Positions 43,969-54,011 of a DNA stretch of 64,000 bases are shown one piece after another. A program made the position numbers and the translations under genes. The notes below the pieces were generated by a model. The model did not search any database and was not told the DNA's origin. It worked only from the letters and a program-made list of their open reading frames with translations. Position 1 is the stretch's first letter; every line of letters starts with the position of its first letter. Source of the DNA: Micromonospora gifhornensis (GTDB lineage Bacteria; Actinomycetota; Actinomycetes; Mycobacteriales; Micromonosporaceae); NCBI RefSeq assembly GCF_016863515.1, contig NZ_BOPA01000011.1, positions 62,001 through 126,000 on the forward strand, given 5' to 3'.

Positions 43969-44711
43969 TCGGTCTTCTCGAACATCGCCCAGCGGCCGGC
44001 ACGCGCATCCTCGCCGGCCTTCGTCCGCCGGGTGCACGGCCAGCAGCCGATGGAGCCGTAGCCGCGCCGGAACAGCTCGTTGACCGGCACGTTCCACCGG
44101 GCGATGTACGCGTCGACGTCCGCCTGGCTCCAGGCTGCGATCGGGTTGACCTTGACCTTGCCCCGACGGGCGTCGAAGGTCACCACCGGCGTGTTGGCCC
44201 GGGTCGGCGACTCGTCCCGCCGCAGCCCGGCGGCCCAGGCGTCGTACCCGGCCAGCGCCCGCTCCAGCGGTTCCACCTTGCGCAGCTGGCAGCACTCGTC
44301 CGGCGACTTGTTGAACAGTCGTGGCCCGTACTCGCCGTCCTGCTGGCCGACGGTGAGCCGGGGCCGGATGGAGCGGACGTTGACCGGCAGCTTGCGGGCG
44401 ACCGCGTCCCGGACGGCGAGGGTCTCCGGGAAGTGCAGACCGGTGTCCAGGAAGACCACGTCCACCCCCGGTGCCACCCGGGACACCAGGTGGGCCAGCA
44501 CCGCGTCGGCCATCGAACTGGTCACGCAGAACCGGTCGCCGAAGGTCTCCGCGGCCCACCGGGCGATCTCCAGCGCGGGCGCGCCCTCCAACTCCCGTCC
44601 GGCGCGTTCGGCCAACTCCCGCAGTTGCTCGGGGCTGCGTTGCCCCGCGCCGGTCGCAGTGGGTGCGGTGCCGACCAGCCCCAGGCCGGCGGCGGAAACC
44701 AACGCGCTCAT
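43950..44711 (-). CDS. cysH: APS/PAPS reductase
   Basis: A 253-aa reductase making sulfite from adenylyl sulfate. It has the sequence pairs of the iron-sulfur APS reductases: CC in SPDECCQLRK (about residue 140), CWPC in YGSIGCWPCTRR (about 225) and the C-terminal catalytic ECGLHL. The P-loop-like region is VTSSMADAVLAHL, and substrate Arg residues lie in PRLTVGQQDGEYG. ATG 44711 overlaps the stop of the small zinc-ribbon gene (ATGA). The next gene (CbiX) starts inside its 3' end. Confidence 0.95.
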   Translation of the reverse strand: MSALVSAAGLGLVGTAPTATGAGQRSPEQLRELAERAGRELEGAPALEIARWAAETFGDRFCVTSSMADAVLAHLVSRVAPGVDVVFLDTGLHFPETLAVRDAVARKLPVNVRSIRPRLTVGQQDGEYGPRLFNKSPDECCQLRKVEPLERALAGYDAWAAGLRRDESPTRANTPVVTFDARRGKVKVNPIAAWSQADVDAYIARWNVPVNELFRRGYGSIGCWPCTRRTKAGEDARAGRWAMFEKTECGLHL

Positions 44712-44869
44712 CGCTGCACCGCCCGGGAGAGCAGGCCGGTGAACCGGACGGTGAAGACCCGGGCGCAGGCGTGGCACTCCCAGGCGCCGTGCCCGGTCTC
44801 GCTCGGTCGCAGGTCCTCCTCACCGCAGTACGGGCAGTACAACGGTGCGGCACGGGTCTCGCTGCTCAT
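44708..44869 (-). CDS. Small zinc-ribbon protein of the sulfite-reduction operon (53 aa)
   Basis: A 53-aa protein with two CxxC pairs, CPYC (residues 12-15) and CHAC (about 32-35), flanked by GEEDLRPS and ARVFTVRF, which looks like a rubredoxin/zinc-ribbon knuckle. It lies between nirA (13-base gap) and cysH (ATGA overlap), the same place as a small protein in the streptomycete operon. It may deliver electrons or help assemble the reductases; that is inference. ATG 44869 is the only start. Confidence 0.85.
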   Translation of the reverse strand: MSSETRAAPLYCPYCGEEDLRPSETGHGAWECHACARVFTVRFTGLLSRAVQR

Positions 44870-44882
44870 CGCGTCACCTCGC

Positions 44883-46595
44883 TCATCGCAGTTGCTCCTC
44901 GTCGACCCTGATCACCCAGTTGGCGAAGGTCTCGCCCTCGGTGCGGCCCGCCAGATAGCGCCGGGCCAGCCGCTCGACGTACTCGGGAAGCTCGTCGGCG
45001 GTCGTCTTCAATCCGCGCAGCTTGCGGCCGAAGCCGGCGGTCTGTCCCTCGGCCATGCCCAGCCCGCCGCCCAGGTGCACCTGGAAGCCCTCGACCTGGC
45101 GGCCGTCCGGCCCGGTGACCAGCTGCCCCTTGAGGCCGATGTCGGCGACCTGGGTGCGGGCGCAGGCGTTCGGGCAGCCGTTGATGTGGATGGAGATGTC
45201 CGCGTCGAAGTCGCGCAGCTGCTGCTCCAGCCGGGCCACCAGCTCCTCGCCGCGCGCCTTGGTCTCGACGATGGCCAGCTTGCAGTACTCGATGCCGGTG
45301 CAGGCCATGGTGCCGCGCCGCCAGGCCGAGGGTCGGGCCTCCAGCCCGATCTCCCGCAGGCCCGCGACCAGGGACTCCGTCCGCTCCGGCGGCACGTCGA
45401 GCACCAGCAGCTTCTGGTACGGCGTCAGCCGCACCCGGTCACTGCCGTGCGCCTGCACCACGTCGGCCAGTTGGGCGAGCTGGGTACCGGAGACCCGACC
45501 GACCACCGGGGCGGCACCGACGTAGTTGCGGCCGTCCCGCTGCCGGTGCACACCGATGTGGTCGACCGGCTTGTCCGGCAGTTCGGGGGCGGGCCCGTCG
45601 AGCAGCGTCCGGCCCAGGTACTCCTTCTCCAGCACCTCGCGGAACTTCGTCACGCCCCAGTCGGCGACGAGGAACTTCAGCCGGGCACGGTGGCGCAGCC
45701 GGCGGTAGCCGTAGTCGCGGAAGATGCCGACCACGCCGGCCCAGACGTCCGGCACCTCGCCCAGCGGCACCCACACGCCGAGCCGTTGGGCCAGCATCGG
45801 GTTGGTGGACAGCCCACCGCCGACCCACACGTCGAAGCCGGGGCCGTGCTCGGGGTGATCGACGCCGAGGAAGGCGATGTCGTTGGCCTCGTACGGGGTG
45901 TCCACCAGCCAGGAGATCGACGACTTGAACTTGCGCGGCAGGTTGGAGTACTGCTTGTCGCCCACGTACCGCGCGACGATCTCGTCGATCGCGGGGGTCG
46001 GGTCGACCAGTTCCGTCTCGGCCACCCCGGCGACCGGGCTGCCGAGCACGATGCGGGGGCAGTCACCGCACGCCTCGGTGGTCTGGAGGCCTACCGACTC
46101 CAACCGCCGCCAGATCTCCGGCATGTCCTCGACCCGGATCCAGTGGTACTGGATGTTCTGCCGGTCGGTGATGTCGGCGGTGTCCCGGGCGAACTCCCGG
46201 GAGATCTCGGCGATCGTCCGCAGCTGCGCCAGGTCGAGTTGGCCGCCGTCGACCCGCACCCTGAGCATGAAGTATTCGTCTTCCAGCTCGTGCGGTTCCA
46301 ACACGGCGGTACGACCACCGTCGATTCCTGCCTTACGCTGAGTGTAGAGACCCCACCAGCGGAAGCGGCCACGCAGATCCTGCGGGTCGATGGAGGCGAA
46401 GCCACGATGGGCGTAGATGTTCTCGATGCGGTCCCGCACGTTCAGCGGGTCGTCGTCCTTCTTGATCCGCTCGTTGGGGTTGAGCGGCTCGCGGTGCCCG
46501 AGTGCCCACTGACCCTCACCGCGGGCACGGCGCGGTGCCCGGGGCGGGCGCGCCGATAGATTCCCCGTGCGGGCCGGAATGTCGCTGACCGCCAT
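44883..46595 (-). CDS. nirA: Ferredoxin-dependent sulfite reductase (siroheme, NirA/Sir type)
   Basis: A 570-aa siroheme and [4Fe-4S] enzyme that reduces sulfite to sulfide. Two half-repeats are visible: DITDRQNIQYHWI and CGDCPRIVLGSPVAG in the first, ACTGIEYCKLA (about residues 432-442) and INGCPNACAR (about 472-481) in the second. The last two supply the four cluster and siroheme cysteines. ATG 46595 has GGAGG seven bases upstream. Its 5' region holds a leader peptide and alternative RNA helices (separate entries). Nitrite reductase function is excluded only by context (cysH, chelatase). Confidence 0.93.
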   Translation of the reverse strand: MAVSDIPARTGNLSARPPRAPRRARGEGQWALGHREPLNPNERIKKDDDPLNVRDRIENIYAHRGFASIDPQDLRGRFRWWGLYTQRKAGIDGGRTAVLEPHELEDEYFMLRVRVDGGQLDLAQLRTIAEISREFARDTADITDRQNIQYHWIRVEDMPEIWRRLESVGLQTTEACGDCPRIVLGSPVAGVAETELVDPTPAIDEIVARYVGDKQYSNLPRKFKSSISWLVDTPYEANDIAFLGVDHPEHGPGFDVWVGGGLSTNPMLAQRLGVWVPLGEVPDVWAGVVGIFRDYGYRRLRHRARLKFLVADWGVTKFREVLEKEYLGRTLLDGPAPELPDKPVDHIGVHRQRDGRNYVGAAPVVGRVSGTQLAQLADVVQAHGSDRVRLTPYQKLLVLDVPPERTESLVAGLREIGLEARPSAWRRGTMACTGIEYCKLAIVETKARGEELVARLEQQLRDFDADISIHINGCPNACARTQVADIGLKGQLVTGPDGRQVEGFQVHLGGGLGMAEGQTAGFGRKLRGLKTTADELPEYVERLARRYLAGRTEGETFANWVIRVDEEQLR

Positions 46596-46606
46596 CGCGG
46601 CGTCCT

Positions 46607-46713
46607 CCGTTGTCTGCGGTGCCTCGTCTGGGTACGCGGACGTAGCGACCGGCTCCCGGTGGGGCCGTGGACAACGGTGTCTTGGGCGGCCGGCGCGCTG
46701 CGTACCCGAGGCA
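46607..46713 (-). promoter_or_regulatory. Two mutually exclusive helices in the nirA leader
   Basis: On the minus-strand RNA, helix 1 pairs 46700-46713 with 46620-46637 (7+7 bp around a 4-base bulge). Helix 2 pairs CCGTTGTC (46677-46670) with GACAACGG (46614-46607), a perfect 8-bp helix whose last GG is the first part of the nirA GGAGG. Helix 2 crosses helix 1, so they compete or form a pseudoknot. This is the layout expected of a translational attenuator controlled by the leader peptide just upstream. Confidence 0.5.
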
Positions 46714-46729
46714 GAATGGTCGGGCGTCG

Positions 46730-46825
46730 TCAGTGGGCCGGACAGATGGCGCTGCGCACGCGGCCGTAGTCAACGTGGCGGCGAGCCACGAGACGGCGTA
46801 CCACGGCGGCAGTCATGAGGCTCAT
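46730..46825 (-). CDS. Cysteine-operon leader peptide (31 aa)
   Basis: ATG 46825 to TGA 46730, beginning MSLMTAAVV and containing ARRHVDYGRVRSAIC, with one Cys codon (46744-46742) three codons before the stop. The pattern RRHVD-x-x-R-V-x-SA-x-C is that of the actinobacterial putative leader peptides found in front of sulfur-assimilation genes. It ends 134 bases before nirA. Low tRNA-Cys charging would stall a ribosome at the Cys codon and change folding of the following RNA. ATG 46816 is an alternative start. Confidence 0.75.
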   Translation of the reverse strand: MSLMTAAVVRRLVARRHVDYGRVRSAICPAH

Positions 46826-46930
46826 GCTGCCACACCGCCGACAGGCCAGCCAATGAGTGCGTGCGAGATCCCACATCACGGGCGATCGCTGCCGCCATCG
46901 GCGGGCTCGACCGTGTGGCAGGCTCACGTC

Positions 46931-48422
46931 ATGGGTGATTTGTCCGGTAGGTCGATTCCGACCGCCGGGACGGGCGTACGGCTCACCGGGTGGCGGCTGC
47001 GTGCGCTGCCGGTGTGGCTGGTGCCGTCGGCCCTCACCATGATCGTCACACTGGTCGGGCTGGACGCCGCCCAGCCGTGGCGGGACGAGCTGGCGACCTG
47101 GAGCGCCGCCACCCGCGGAGTGGCCGGCCTGCTCCGCCTCGCCGGCACCATCGACGCCGCGACCGGGCCGTACTACCTGTTCATGCACTACTGGCTGCTG
47201 GTCGCGGGCGACACGGTGGCCGCGCTACGGCTGCCGTCCGCGTTGGCGATGACGGCGGCCGCCGGCCTGACCGCCGTACTCGGTAAACGGCTGTGGAACA
47301 CCCGCGTCGGCATCCTCTCCGGTCTGCTCTTCGCGGTGCTGCCCGCCACCGCCCGGTACGGGCAGGAGGCCCGACCGTACGCCCTGGCCTCCGCCCTCGC
47401 CGTGTTGAGCACGCTGCTGCTGGTCGACGCCCTGCGCCGACCCGGCCGGGGTCGGTGGGTGGCGTACGCCGTCGCGACGGCCGCCCTCGGGCTGACCCAC
47501 CTGATCGCGTTGACGCTTGTCGTCGCGCACGCCGTCGTGGTCTTCACCCACCGGCCGGAGTCGCGCCGCTCCGGTCAGGGGCTGGTGGGCCGGCTCGGGC
47601 CGCTCGGGCCCTTCCTGCTCGCACTGGTGCCGACGGCGGTGCTGGTCACGCCGCTGGCCCTGCGCGCCCGGGAACAGCGGGAACGGCAACTCGACTGGGT
47701 CGACACCGCCCGGCTCGGCGACCTGGCCGCGCTTCCCGGCGGGCTGGCGCAGACCGCGGCGGTGGGCGGCCTGTTGGTGGCGCTCGCGGTACTCGGTGCC
47801 GGACGACTCGGTCGACGCGCGTCGCTCCCGGTGGCCTGCCTGCTGCTGCCGGTGCTGCTGCTGTTCGCCGCCGGACTTGTCGTCCCGCTGTGGGTGCCCC
47901 GCTACCTGATCTTCGTGGTGCCGTTCGGCTGTCTGCTGGCCGGTGCCGCGTTGGCCTCGGCGCGGCTGCGGGTCGCGCTCGTCGTGGTGAGCCTGGCCGG
48001 CCTGCTCGGCCTGCCGGACCACGTCGCGCTACGCCGTACGCACGAGTGGCCGCGTACCGCCACCGTCGACTACCACGGCGCGGCACAGATCATCGCCGCC
48101 GGCCAGCGTGCCGGCGACGCGGTGGTCTACCACCCCCGCGACAGTTGGCTCTTCCTCGACCTCGGCGTGCGCTACCACCTGCACGAACAGACACCTCGCG
48201 ACGCGCTGCTGGCCGAGGGGCAGCAGCACCGGGGCGACCTGTGGGCCGCCGAGTGCGACCGCCCCGCCGACTGCCTGGCCGACGTACGCCGGGTCTGGCT
48301 GGTCGTCGCCGGCCGGGGCGACGGACCGCTGGACACCGTCCCCGGTGCCAAGGGCGACGCGCTGCGCGCCGCCTACAGCGTCGAGCGGATCTGGCCCCGC
48401 CCCGGCCTCACCGTCGCGTTGC

Positions 48423-48433
<11 letters not shown>
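46931..48433 (+). CDS. GT-C type membrane glycosyltransferase (family 39/PMT-like)
   Basis: A 500-aa protein with about ten membrane segments. The first loop carries QPWRDELATWSA (about residues 44-55), the Asp-Glu pair that marks polyprenyl-phosphate-sugar dependent GT-C enzymes. GQEARPYAL and a C-terminal soluble domain (from about 370) follow. It would move a mannose or other sugar from a lipid carrier to an acceptor outside the membrane. ATG 46931 precedes the first membrane segment; upstream codons look non-coding. Its 3' end overlaps the convergent pdtaS by 11 bases. The gene-free 46826-46930 holds the divergent promoters. Confidence 0.75.
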
Positions 48434-49961
<1,528 letters not shown>

Positions 49962-49986
49962 GCCGACCAGCGTGCCATGCGAGCGG

Positions 49987-51039
49987 TCACATCGTCGCGG
50001 TGACCTTCTTCAACCCTCGTGGCGCGTCCGGATCCTCACCCCGGGCCAGCGCCAGGGCCAGGGCCAACCGTTGCAGCGGCAGGATGTCCAGCAACGGGGC
50101 GTACCGCTCGTCGACGTCGGGCACCGCGATCCGGGTGGCGCCGGCGACCTCGGCGGAGCCGACCACGACCACGTCGGCCCGCCGCTCGCCCAGTCGGGGC
50201 AGCACCTCGCCCATCGACTGACCACCGGGGCCCGAGCCGACCACGGCCAGCACCGGCACGTCCGGGTCGGTCATGGCGAGCGGGCCGTGCAGCAGGTCGG
50301 CACCCGAGAATGCCAGGGCCGGCAGGTAGGAGGTCTCCATCAGCTTCAGCGCGGCCTCCCGCGCGGTGGGGTACGCGTACCCCCGGCCGGTGGTGACCAG
50401 TTGCCCGGCGAAGCGGTAGCGCGGCGCGAGCTGGCTGGCAGTCGGGTCGGCCAGCGTGCGGGCGGCCAACTCGGGCAGCTCGGCCACGGCCCGGCGCTCC
50501 TCCTCGGGCAGCACGCCGTCGCCGGCCCGGATGCCCTCGATCAGCAGCAGCAGGGCGAGCAGTTCGGCGGTGTACGTCTTGGTGGCCGCCACCGCCCGCT
50601 CGTGCCCGGCCGCGATGTCCACGCCGAGTTCGGCGGTCGCCGCCAGCGGCGAGTCCGGCGCGTTGGTCACCGCGAGGGTGAGCGCGCCCGCCTCCCGGGC
50701 GACCCGCAGCACCTCGGTCAGGTCGGGCGAGCCGCCGCTCTGGCTGACTCCGACGACAAGCGCGTCGGACAGGTCCGGCCGGGCGCCGAAGAGGGTGATC
50801 GCGCTCGGGGAGGCGAGACCGGCCGGCAGGCCGAGCCGGATCTCGGCCAGGTAGGCGCCGTACAGCGCGGCGTGGTCCGAGGTGCCCCGCGCGGTGAAGA
50901 CCACGTGCCGGGGCCGGCGCTCGGCGATGGCTGCCGCCACGCGGGCGATGGGTGCGGCGTACTCGGCGGAGAGCAGTCGCTCGTAACCCGCCGGCTGCTC
51001 GTCGATGTCGGCGGCCATGCCGATTCCTGGGCGTGTCAC
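49987..51039 (-). CDS. SIS-domain sugar isomerase/deaminase (GlmS C-terminal-like)
   Basis: A 350-aa protein with two SIS domains (about residues 35-170 and 200-335). Sugar-phosphate contacts are seen in TARGTSDHAALYG, GVSQSGGSPDL and GRGYAYPTAREAALKLME. It lacks the glutaminase half of GlmS, so it probably isomerises or deaminates an amino-sugar phosphate. GTG 51039 is supported by GGGGAGGAG five bases upstream; ATG 51018 is less likely. The AT-rich upstream region has an inverted repeat (TGCTCA...TGAGCA, 51077-51121) that may bind a regulator. Confidence 0.85.
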   Translation of the reverse strand: MTRPGIGMAADIDEQPAGYERLLSAEYAAPIARVAAAIAERRPRHVVFTARGTSDHAALYGAYLAEIRLGLPAGLASPSAITLFGARPDLSDALVVGVSQSGGSPDLTEVLRVAREAGALTLAVTNAPDSPLAATAELGVDIAAGHERAVAATKTYTAELLALLLLIEGIRAGDGVLPEEERRAVAELPELAARTLADPTASQLAPRYRFAGQLVTTGRGYAYPTAREAALKLMETSYLPALAFSGADLLHGPLAMTDPDVPVLAVVGSGPGGQSMGEVLPRLGERRADVVVVGSAEVAGATRIAVPDVDERYAPLLDILPLQRLALALALARGEDPDAPRGLKKVTATM

Positions 51040-51076
51040 GAAAACTCCTCCCCTGCGCGATACCCGCGCGCTTTCT

Positions 51077-51121
51077 GCTCAGTCTTGCACCTTTAGGCGT
51101 CCAGATGCAATTTTATGAGCA
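51077..51121 (-). promoter_or_regulatory. Inverted repeat in the divergent SIS/TPR promoter region
   Basis: Nested arms TGCTCA (51077-51082) / TGAGCA (51116-51121) and TTGCA (51085-51089) / TGCAA (51106-51110) in an AT-rich setting. The minus strand also reads TTGGCT and TAAAAT, a loose promoter. It could be an operator for amino-sugar control, but it does not match the DasR consensus I know. Confidence 0.4.
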
Positions 51122-51211
51122 GGATCGCGCAGCCAATCACCAAAAGTCGATGCCGTCACCTACGCTGACCCGGCCGCACCGCCAACCGGTACCGACAAGT
51201 GAGAGGACGAC

Positions 51212-52879
51212 GTGGCCGAGGGAACGGACGATCGGGCGTTGCCGGCGACGGAGGAACTGGCACTGGCCCGAGAGGCCCTGCAAGCCGGTGACCTGACGCG
51301 TGCCGCTGACCATGTCGCGAACGCGCTCGCCCGGGCGCCGACCCTGCCCGAGGTGCACGAGACACTCGCCCGGTTGGCCACGGCCGGCGGTTCCGGCGGT
51401 CTGGACCTCTTCCCGCTGCACCATCACACCTTCGTCGGGGCGGTGGTCGCCCGGGCACACCTGCTGGCTGCGGCCGGCCACCCGGCCGAAGGGCTCGACC
51501 TGCTGGTCGCCGCCGCCGCGCACGCCCCCGGAACGGACTGGGCGGGCGTGCCCTGGGTCACCTCCCCCGAGTTGGCCGAGCGGATCGGCCCGGACCAGGT
51601 GGCTCGGGTGCTGATGCAGGTCTGCGCCGCCGCCCCGGACCCGGTACCCCGGTCCGACCGGGCCGCCCTGACGCCGTACCTGACGCTCGCCCGCAACGCG
51701 ATCACCATTCACCCCGAGCACGCCCTGCTGCTGGGCACGGCGTCCGCGCTGGCCCGGCGCGCGGGCGAGGTGCCGCTCGCGGTGCGCTGGGCCGGCCGGG
51801 GAGTACGCGCGGCACCGTCCAAGATGGGCGAGGTCTGGCTCGGGTACGCGCTGCGCAGCGCCGGCCGCACCCGTGAGGGCCTCGCCGCGCTCCGCCGCGC
51901 CGTCGACCACGACCCGGACGACCTGGCGGTGTACGCCGACATCGCCGGCACGTTGGCCGATCACGGCCGACTGGACGAGGCGCTGAGCTGGATCGAGCGG
52001 GCCCTGGCGCGCAACCCGTCCTTCGACTGCGCGGTGCACACCGCCCACCGGCTGCGGTTCCAGCGCGACGGCGACGTCCGTCACCTGGTCGCGCTGGCCG
52101 ACTACATCCGCGACAACCCGGACGACTCGCACGAGCACGCCGATCTGGCCGAGTGCTGCCGTGGCCGCCCGTGGCTGGGGCAGCTGACCCCGCCGACGGT
52201 ACGCCCCCAACCCCTGCCCCTCACCAGCGCCGAACCGTCGACGGGACGTCCGGGCACCCCGCCCCCCTCGGCGGAAGCGACCCGTCGGCTGCGCCAACTG
52301 GCGCACCTGGCCTGGCCGCACCCACCGGCCGCGTACGACACGGCGGTGGCCCTGGCCACCCTCGACCTGACCGACCTGCTCGGACTGCTGGCCCATCCGC
52401 CCGAGACCCCGGAGAACGCGCTCGGACGGGTGCTCTCCGGCCAGGACCCCGCGCTGTGGGTACGGTGCGTGCAGGTGTGGACCTGCCTCGGTCTGCTGCA
52501 CCATCGCACCGACGAGCCCTGGCCCTCCTCGACCCGCCGGCAGGTGCTGGTGGAGTTGGCCCAGGCCTCGGAGATCGCCGAAGCGGCCCTGTTCGCCCTG
52601 GTGACGGCCGCCTGGGTCGACCCGTCGATCCGACCCGACGTGGCCCAGGTGGTCACCGAACGTCTCGCGGCTGCGGCAAGTGACCGGGCAGGACCGTTAC
52701 CGGTGACCGTCTCCCTGGCCCACCTGGCGCTGGCCACCCCCGGCCTCGACCCGGAGTGCGCCACCCTGGCCCGCATGCTGGCCGGCGCACCCGCCCGCCC
52801 CGGCCGCAGCACCCTCCGCGGCCTACTCGGCCGCCTCCTCCGCCCCTTCCGCCCCCGCCTCCCCAGCCCACCCCCCTAA
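51212..52879 (+). CDS. Tetratricopeptide-repeat protein
   Basis: A 555-aa soluble helical protein. TPR-like units are seen near residues 10-45 (ALQAGDLTRAADHVANALA), 200-235 and 240-280 (RLDEALSWIERALARNPSF). A Pro-rich break follows at about 330-350, then a second helical half of unknown type. GTG 51212 has GAGAGGAC. It ends in a Pro/Arg tail (LRPFRPRLPSPPP), because the C-rich tract before the next palindrome begins inside the coding sequence. It is a scaffold protein by fold; partners are unknown. Confidence 0.75.
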   Translation: MAEGTDDRALPATEELALAREALQAGDLTRAADHVANALARAPTLPEVHETLARLATAGGSGGLDLFPLHHHTFVGAVVARAHLLAAAGHPAEGLDLLVAAAAHAPGTDWAGVPWVTSPELAERIGPDQVARVLMQVCAAAPDPVPRSDRAALTPYLTLARNAITIHPEHALLLGTASALARRAGEVPLAVRWAGRGVRAAPSKMGEVWLGYALRSAGRTREGLAALRRAVDHDPDDLAVYADIAGTLADHGRLDEALSWIERALARNPSFDCAVHTAHRLRFQRDGDVRHLVALADYIRDNPDDSHEHADLAECCRGRPWLGQLTPPTVRPQPLPLTSAEPSTGRPGTPPPSAEATRRLRQLAHLAWPHPPAAYDTAVALATLDLTDLLGLLAHPPETPENALGRVLSGQDPALWVRCVQVWTCLGLLHHRTDEPWPSSTRRQVLVELAQASEIAEAALFALVTAAWVDPSIRPDVAQVVTERLAAAASDRAGPLPVTVSLAHLALATPGLDPECATLARMLAGAPARPGRSTLRGLLGRLLRPFRPRLPSPPP

Positions 52880-52935
52880 CCCCACTCCCCCCGCCCCGCG
52901 GCACCCGCAGCACCCGCGGCACCCGCGGCACCCCG

Positions 52936-53004
52936 CGATCTTGCACTTTTGGTCGGGATAAAGCCGACACACGCGACATTTCAGCGACCAAAAGTGCAAG
53001 ATCG
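52936..53004. repeat. GATCTTG palindrome, family B copy 2
   Basis: Perfect 20-bp arms (52936-52955 and 52985-53004) with core CGATCTTGCACTTTTGGTCG and a 29-base loop. It lies between the convergent TPR and GNAT genes. A C-rich tract (about 52790-52935, including GCACCCGCGG-type repeats) precedes it, and a G-rich stretch (about 53005-53120) follows and enters the end of the GNAT gene. Confidence 0.87.
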
Positions 53005-53095
53005 GCGGCGAGGCGCCGGGGTGTCGAATCCCCCGGCAAGTCTGGGAAGTCCTGGGAGTCTCAGGCAGTCCCGGGGCTCTCGGGGAGTCAGGGGG

Positions 53096-53602
53096 TCAAG
53101 GGGTGAGGGGGCGGCGGAGGGCCAGGAGGTGGACGTCGGGTAAGGGGGTCCAGTCCAGGCGGGGGGTACGGGTGAAGCCGTGGCGGCGGTAGAGGTGGTG
53201 GGCGGATTCGGCCAGGCCGTCGCGTACGCAGATGACCAGGGCGGTGCAGCCCAGCTCGGTGGCACGGGCGACGCACGCCTCGACCAGTGCTGCGCCCGTA
53301 CCTCGGCCCTGTGCCGCCGGATCCACCGCCAGCATCCGGAACTCGGCCTCCCCGGGACCGCACAGTTCGGCGTACGGGCTGCCGGGCAGGACGAAGGTGA
53401 CCGAGCCGAGCAGTTGCCCGGTGGCCGGGTCGGCGGCGACCAGCACCTCACCGTGCGCCGCCCGACCGGCCACGTCGGCCAGCACGTCGGCGTACCCGTT
53501 CTCGCCTTTGAGCTGCCCGTCCGCCTCGTACGCGGCGACGGTGAGCCGGGCCACGGCCGGATAGTCCGCCGGCACGGCCGGACGGACCAGCGGGCCGGTC
53601 AA
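53096..53602 (-). CDS. GNAT-family N-acetyltransferase
   Basis: A 168-aa acetyltransferase with the acetyl-CoA loop in AVDPAAQGRGTGAALVEA (about residues 91-108; Q/RxxGxG/A as QGRGTG) and the preceding strand EFRMLAV. The start is TTG 53602, which overlaps the stop of the biotinyl protein gene (TTGA), so its translation should depend on that gene. The N-terminus VRPAVPADYPAVARL is a normal GNAT start. Substrate unknown. Confidence 0.82.
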   Translation of the reverse strand: MTGPLVRPAVPADYPAVARLTVAAYEADGQLKGENGYADVLADVAGRAAHGEVLVAADPATGQLLGSVTFVLPGSPYAELCGPGEAEFRMLAVDPAAQGRGTGAALVEACVARATELGCTALVICVRDGLAESAHHLYRRHGFTRTPRLDWTPLPDVHLLALRRPLTP

Positions 53603-53814
53603 CCAATCACCGCGATCAGGTCGCCGTCCTGCACCACGTCGCCCTCGTCCACCGCGAGCTGCTGCACCACGCCGTCGGACTCGGCGACCACCGGAATCTC
53701 CATCTTCATCGACTCCAGGATCACCAGGGTGTCGCCTTCGGACACGGTGTCCCCGGCCGCCGCGACGACCTTCCAGACGTTGGCCACCATCTCGGCGCGG
53801 ATCTCCTCGGCCAT
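53599..53814 (-). CDS. Stand-alone biotinyl carrier protein (TB7.3-like)
   Basis: A 71-aa biotinyl domain with the modified Lys37 in ILESMKMEIPV. It is the size of mycobacterial TB7.3 and stands in the same gene neighbourhood (near sigH-rshA). It may serve an acyl-CoA carboxylase in trans or be a free biotinylated protein. ATG 53814 follows GGAAGGGG; the longer frame to 53853 is Arg-rich and not supported. Its stop overlaps the GNAT start. Confidence 0.93.
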   Translation of the reverse strand: MAEEIRAEMVANVWKVVAAAGDTVSEGDTLVILESMKMEIPVVAESDGVVQQLAVDEGDVVQDGDLIAVIG

Positions 53815-54011
53815 CTTCGGCCCCTTCCCTCGCGACTGCCTGCGACGTATCAAATCATGCGACGGCCGCCTGTGGGCCGGAGCAGCCCCGCCCGCGTTCG
53901 CCAGGAGCGGGCTCTAACATCAACAGGTCGGACCCTGGCGCCGGGAGGACCGGTGCGTGCACCGGCGCCGAGGTCGTGCGCAGGCGATCCGACCATCACG
54001 AGGAGGTCAGC

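Noticed and set aside
46667..46930. N-terminal extension of the GT-C glycosyltransferase frame up to 46667
   Set aside because: The extra 88 codons lie opposite the leader peptide and nirA promoter region and have a composition unlike a signal or membrane region. ATG 46931 fits the first helix.
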